Positions 62,037 to 64,000 of a stretch of 64,000 nucleotides of DNA are shown piece by piece. A program made the translations under genes and the position numbers. Source of the DNA: Alterisphingorhabdus sp051668705 (GTDB lineage Bacteria; Pseudomonadota; Alphaproteobacteria; Sphingomonadales; Sphingomonadaceae); the NCBI RefSeq assembly GCF_051668705.1, contig NZ_CP196351.1, positions 62,001 to 126,000 of the forward strand, given 5' to 3'. The notes beneath the pieces are model-generated. The model was not told the origin of the DNA. It searched no databases and saw nothing but the letters and a program-made list of their open reading frames with translations. Positions within the stretch are counted from its first letter, which is position 1; each line of letters begins with the position of its first letter.

Positions 62037-63074
62037 ATGCAATTTTTCTCTGACAATGCCGCGCCCGTCCATCCCAAGATCATGCAAGCGATTGCTGATG
62101 CGGATAGTGTTGATGCGCCTTATGATGGCGATGCCTATTCACAGGCGCTTAATGCCGCTTTTGGTGAGGTTTTCGAGACCGAGGTGACGGTCATCTGGGT
62201 CGCCACGGGCACAGCGGCTAATGCACTGGCGCTTGCGGCTATGTGCCCGCCGCATAAGGGCGTTATCTGCCACAAATTGGCGCATATTGAGCAGGATGAA
62301 TGCGGCGCACCGGGATTTTATACCCATGGTGCAAAGCTGATGCTGGTCGAAGGGGAAGGGGCCAAAGTGGCACCCGATAGCGTGACCGAAGCACTGGCCG
62401 CCATTCGTGATGATGTGCATCAGGTGCAGGCGGCGGCACTCTCCATCACCAATGCATCGGAATATGGCCTGACCTATTCAGCGCAAGAGACAAAGGCGCT
62501 GGGCGATGTGTGCGCGGCGCATGGTCTGGGCTTCCATCTGGATGGTGCGCGCTTTGCCAATGCGGTGGTAAGCCAGCACAATCAAAGCGCCGCATCACCG
62601 GCGGACCTGACATGGCGTGCCGGCGTTGATGCACTTAGCTTTGGCTGCGTTAAAAATGGCGGCATGAATGCTGAGGCACTGATTTTCTTTGGCGCGGCTC
62701 GCGATTGGGCGCAGGATACACGCTATCGGCTAAAACGCGCCGGGCATCTTATGTCCAAGGGGCGCTATATGGCGGCGCAATTGCTGGCCATGCTGCGTGA
62801 TGATCTGTGGCTCGACAATGCGCGGGCGAGCAATGCCGGGGCTGCACTTATCGCCAAAGCGGCAGGGCAACGCTTGCTCTATCCAGTGCATGGCAATGAA
62901 GTGTTTTTGCAGCTTGGGCCGGGTGAAGCGGATGCACTGCGTGCGCAAGGCTTTGATTTTTATGATTGGGGCGTGGTGACGCAGCAAGCTGGCGGTCAGG
63001 CGCGTTTTGTGACCAGTTGGAACCAAGGTGAAGCCGCGGTGCGCCCGCTGGCCGATGCCATTGCAGCATTGTAA
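62037..63074 (+). CDS. ltaE: Low-specificity L-threonine aldolase
   Basis: A 345-residue PLP enzyme of the beta-eliminating lyase family. Motifs: FFSDNAAPVHPKIMQAI, WVATGTAANALALAAM, the active-site FHLDGARFANAVV, and the PLP lysine in LSFGCVKNGGMNAEALIF. It splits threonine (and related hydroxy-amino acids) to glycine and an aldehyde. The start ATG at 62037 gives the family's usual length. The EamA gene follows 12 bp later. Confidence 0.93.
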   Translation: MQFFSDNAAPVHPKIMQAIADADSVDAPYDGDAYSQALNAAFGEVFETEVTVIWVATGTAANALALAAMCPPHKGVICHKLAHIEQDECGAPGFYTHGAKLMLVEGEGAKVAPDSVTEALAAIRDDVHQVQAAALSITNASEYGLTYSAQETKALGDVCAAHGLGFHLDGARFANAVVSQHNQSAASPADLTWRAGVDALSFGCVKNGGMNAEALIFFGAARDWAQDTRYRLKRAGHLMSKGRYMAAQLLAMLRDDLWLDNARASNAGAALIAKAAGQRLLYPVHGNEVFLQLGPGEADALRAQGFDFYDWGVVTQQAGGQARFVTSWNQGEAAVRPLADAIAAL

Positions 63075-63086
63075 AAAACCATTGTC

Positions 63087-64000
63087 ATGAGCACCAACCC
63101 ATCCCCGAGCACCGATGATCCGGGCCAGACGAGCTTTTGGCAGGCCTCGGTATTGATTCCGTTTTTGACTGTCTCCCTGATCTGGGGCGGCACATGGATT
63201 GTTATTAAAGACCAGCTTGGCGTGGTACCGGAGAGCTGGTCAGTCACCTATCGTTTTGCGCTGGCGGCATTGGCCATGTTTGTGTTGGCAAAGGCGCGTG
63301 GGCAAAAATTGGCGCTTGGCCGGGCCGGGCATGGCTGGGCCATGATGCTCGGCCTGTTTCAATTCGCGTGCAATTTCAACTTTGTGTACCGGGCGGAACT
63401 CTACATTACATCGGGGCTGGTTGCGGCGATGTTTGCGCTGCTGATCATCCCCAATGCCTTGCTGGGCGCATTGTTTTTGAAACAGCGGATTACGGGTCTT
63501 TTTTTAGGCGGTTCAATCATCGCCATTGTCGGCGTATCGGGCCTGTTCGCGCATGAATTTGCCCGTCTGCAGGGCGCGCCAGACACATTATGGCTGGGCA
63601 TAGCACTCACCGTGCTGGGTGTGCTGTCTGCCTCTATTGCCAATATCATGCAGGGGACGGAGCGGATGAAGGCTTGGCCCATGCTCTCCATGCTTGCTTG
63701 GGCCATGTTCTGGGGCGTGGTGTGCAATGCTGTGTTTGCATTGGTCAGCGCCGGACCGCCAGTGTTTGACATGCGGCTGGGCTATATGGCGGGCATTGGC
63801 TTTTTGGCACTGTTTGCTTCAGCGGTCACCTTCCCGCTATATTTCGGCCTGATCCGCAATATTGGCCCTGGCCGCGCGGCCTATGTCAGCACCATCGTGC
63901 CCGTGATTGCGATGATCTTCTCAACCATTTTTGAAGGCTATACATGGACGCCTTTGGCGATTGGCGGCGGATTTTTGGCGCTGGCGGGTCTGATAATCGC
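63087..64000 (+). CDS. EamA/DMT-family transporter (C-terminal end beyond window)
   Basis: The frame is open from the ATG at 63087 to the window edge, 304 codons, so the end is missing. Ten hydrophobic helices are expected; visible ones include FLTVSLIWGGTWIVIK, YITSGLVAAMFALLIIPNAL and LGLFQFACNFNFVY. The two EamA repeats (about 30-150 and 165-300) and GRAAYVSTIVPVIAMIFSTI are typical of drug/metabolite exporters. It is in one direction with the threonine aldolase gene. Confidence 0.88.
   Translation, partial: MSTNPSPSTDDPGQTSFWQASVLIPFLTVSLIWGGTWIVIKDQLGVVPESWSVTYRFALAALAMFVLAKARGQKLALGRAGHGWAMMLGLFQFACNFNFVYRAELYITSGLVAAMFALLIIPNALLGALFLKQRITGLFLGGSIIAIVGVSGLFAHEFARLQGAPDTLWLGIALTVLGVLSASIANIMQGTERMKAWPMLSMLAWAMFWGVVCNAVFALVSAGPPVFDMRLGYMAGIGFLALFASAVTFPLYFGLIRNIGPGRAAYVSTIVPVIAMIFSTIFEGYTWTPLAIGGGFLALAGLII

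Overview
The window looks like chromosomal DNA of an alphaproteobacterium, most likely a member of the Sphingomonadales (Sphingorhabdus or Sphingopyxis-like). This is inferred from the gene families and their order: a suf operon headed by an Rrf2 regulator, a short SufD, UrcA and MerC-domain proteins, and DUF885 and S9/M24 peptidases. No 16S rRNA gene is present, so the placement is an inference. Most of the window is ordinary housekeeping DNA. No CRISPR array, insertion sequence, integrase or prophage was seen.

Layout. (1) 1-6600, leftward: a suf Fe-S assembly operon read regulator-sufB-(unknown)-sufC-sufD-(unknown)-sufS-DUF59-sufA, with a 9-bp inverted repeat as its likely operator. An unknown gene and a palindromic repeat sit between sufB and sufC. 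(2) 6650-20430: two tandem AraC-type regulators, a DUF885 lipoprotein, pyrD, a lipoprotein gamma-glutamyltransferase, three small exported proteins, a long-chain acyl-CoA synthetase and a LytS/LytR-type two-component pair. (3) 20430-21700: a compact region with a 26-codon hydrophobic peptide gene, a urcA gene with a structured leader, and several terminators. (4) 21700-34800: thiS-thiG, a MerC-domain gene with a Zur-like box, ctaA, cutA, rplM-rpsI, an O-acyltransferase, two thioesterases, ptrB, pepP and tRNA-Thr(GGT). (5) 35000-47970: a right-handed beta-helix protein gene and then the most unusual locus in the window. (6) 47980-59860, leftward: an M20 peptidase and a full branched-chain amino-acid cluster (ilvD-ilvC-ilvB-ilvN-small ORF-leuA-leuC-leuD-leuB) controlled by a classic attenuator. 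(7) 59860-64000, rightward: proB, proA, a threonine aldolase and a truncated EamA transporter.

The locus at 36606-47966 is a divergent seven-gene unit. Leftward are a vWA-like membrane protein, a four-helix membrane protein, a tubulin/FtsZ-like GTPase, a 1196-residue protein with a C-terminal Hsp70/actin-fold ATPase domain, and a two-helix membrane protein with a coiled coil. Rightward are two membrane proteins that share the same N-terminal domain of about 70 residues, one ending in tandem SH3-like repeats and one in DUF805. A tubulin-like and an actin/Hsp70-like NTPase encoded side by side with a vWA protein and membrane anchors suggest a membrane-attached, NTP-driven assembly. Its function cannot be read from the sequence.

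Control elements that can be read directly are the ilv leader peptide with mutually exclusive antiterminator and terminator stems, a leucine-saturated small ORF overlapping the leuA start, the suf operator palindrome, and the Zur-like box.
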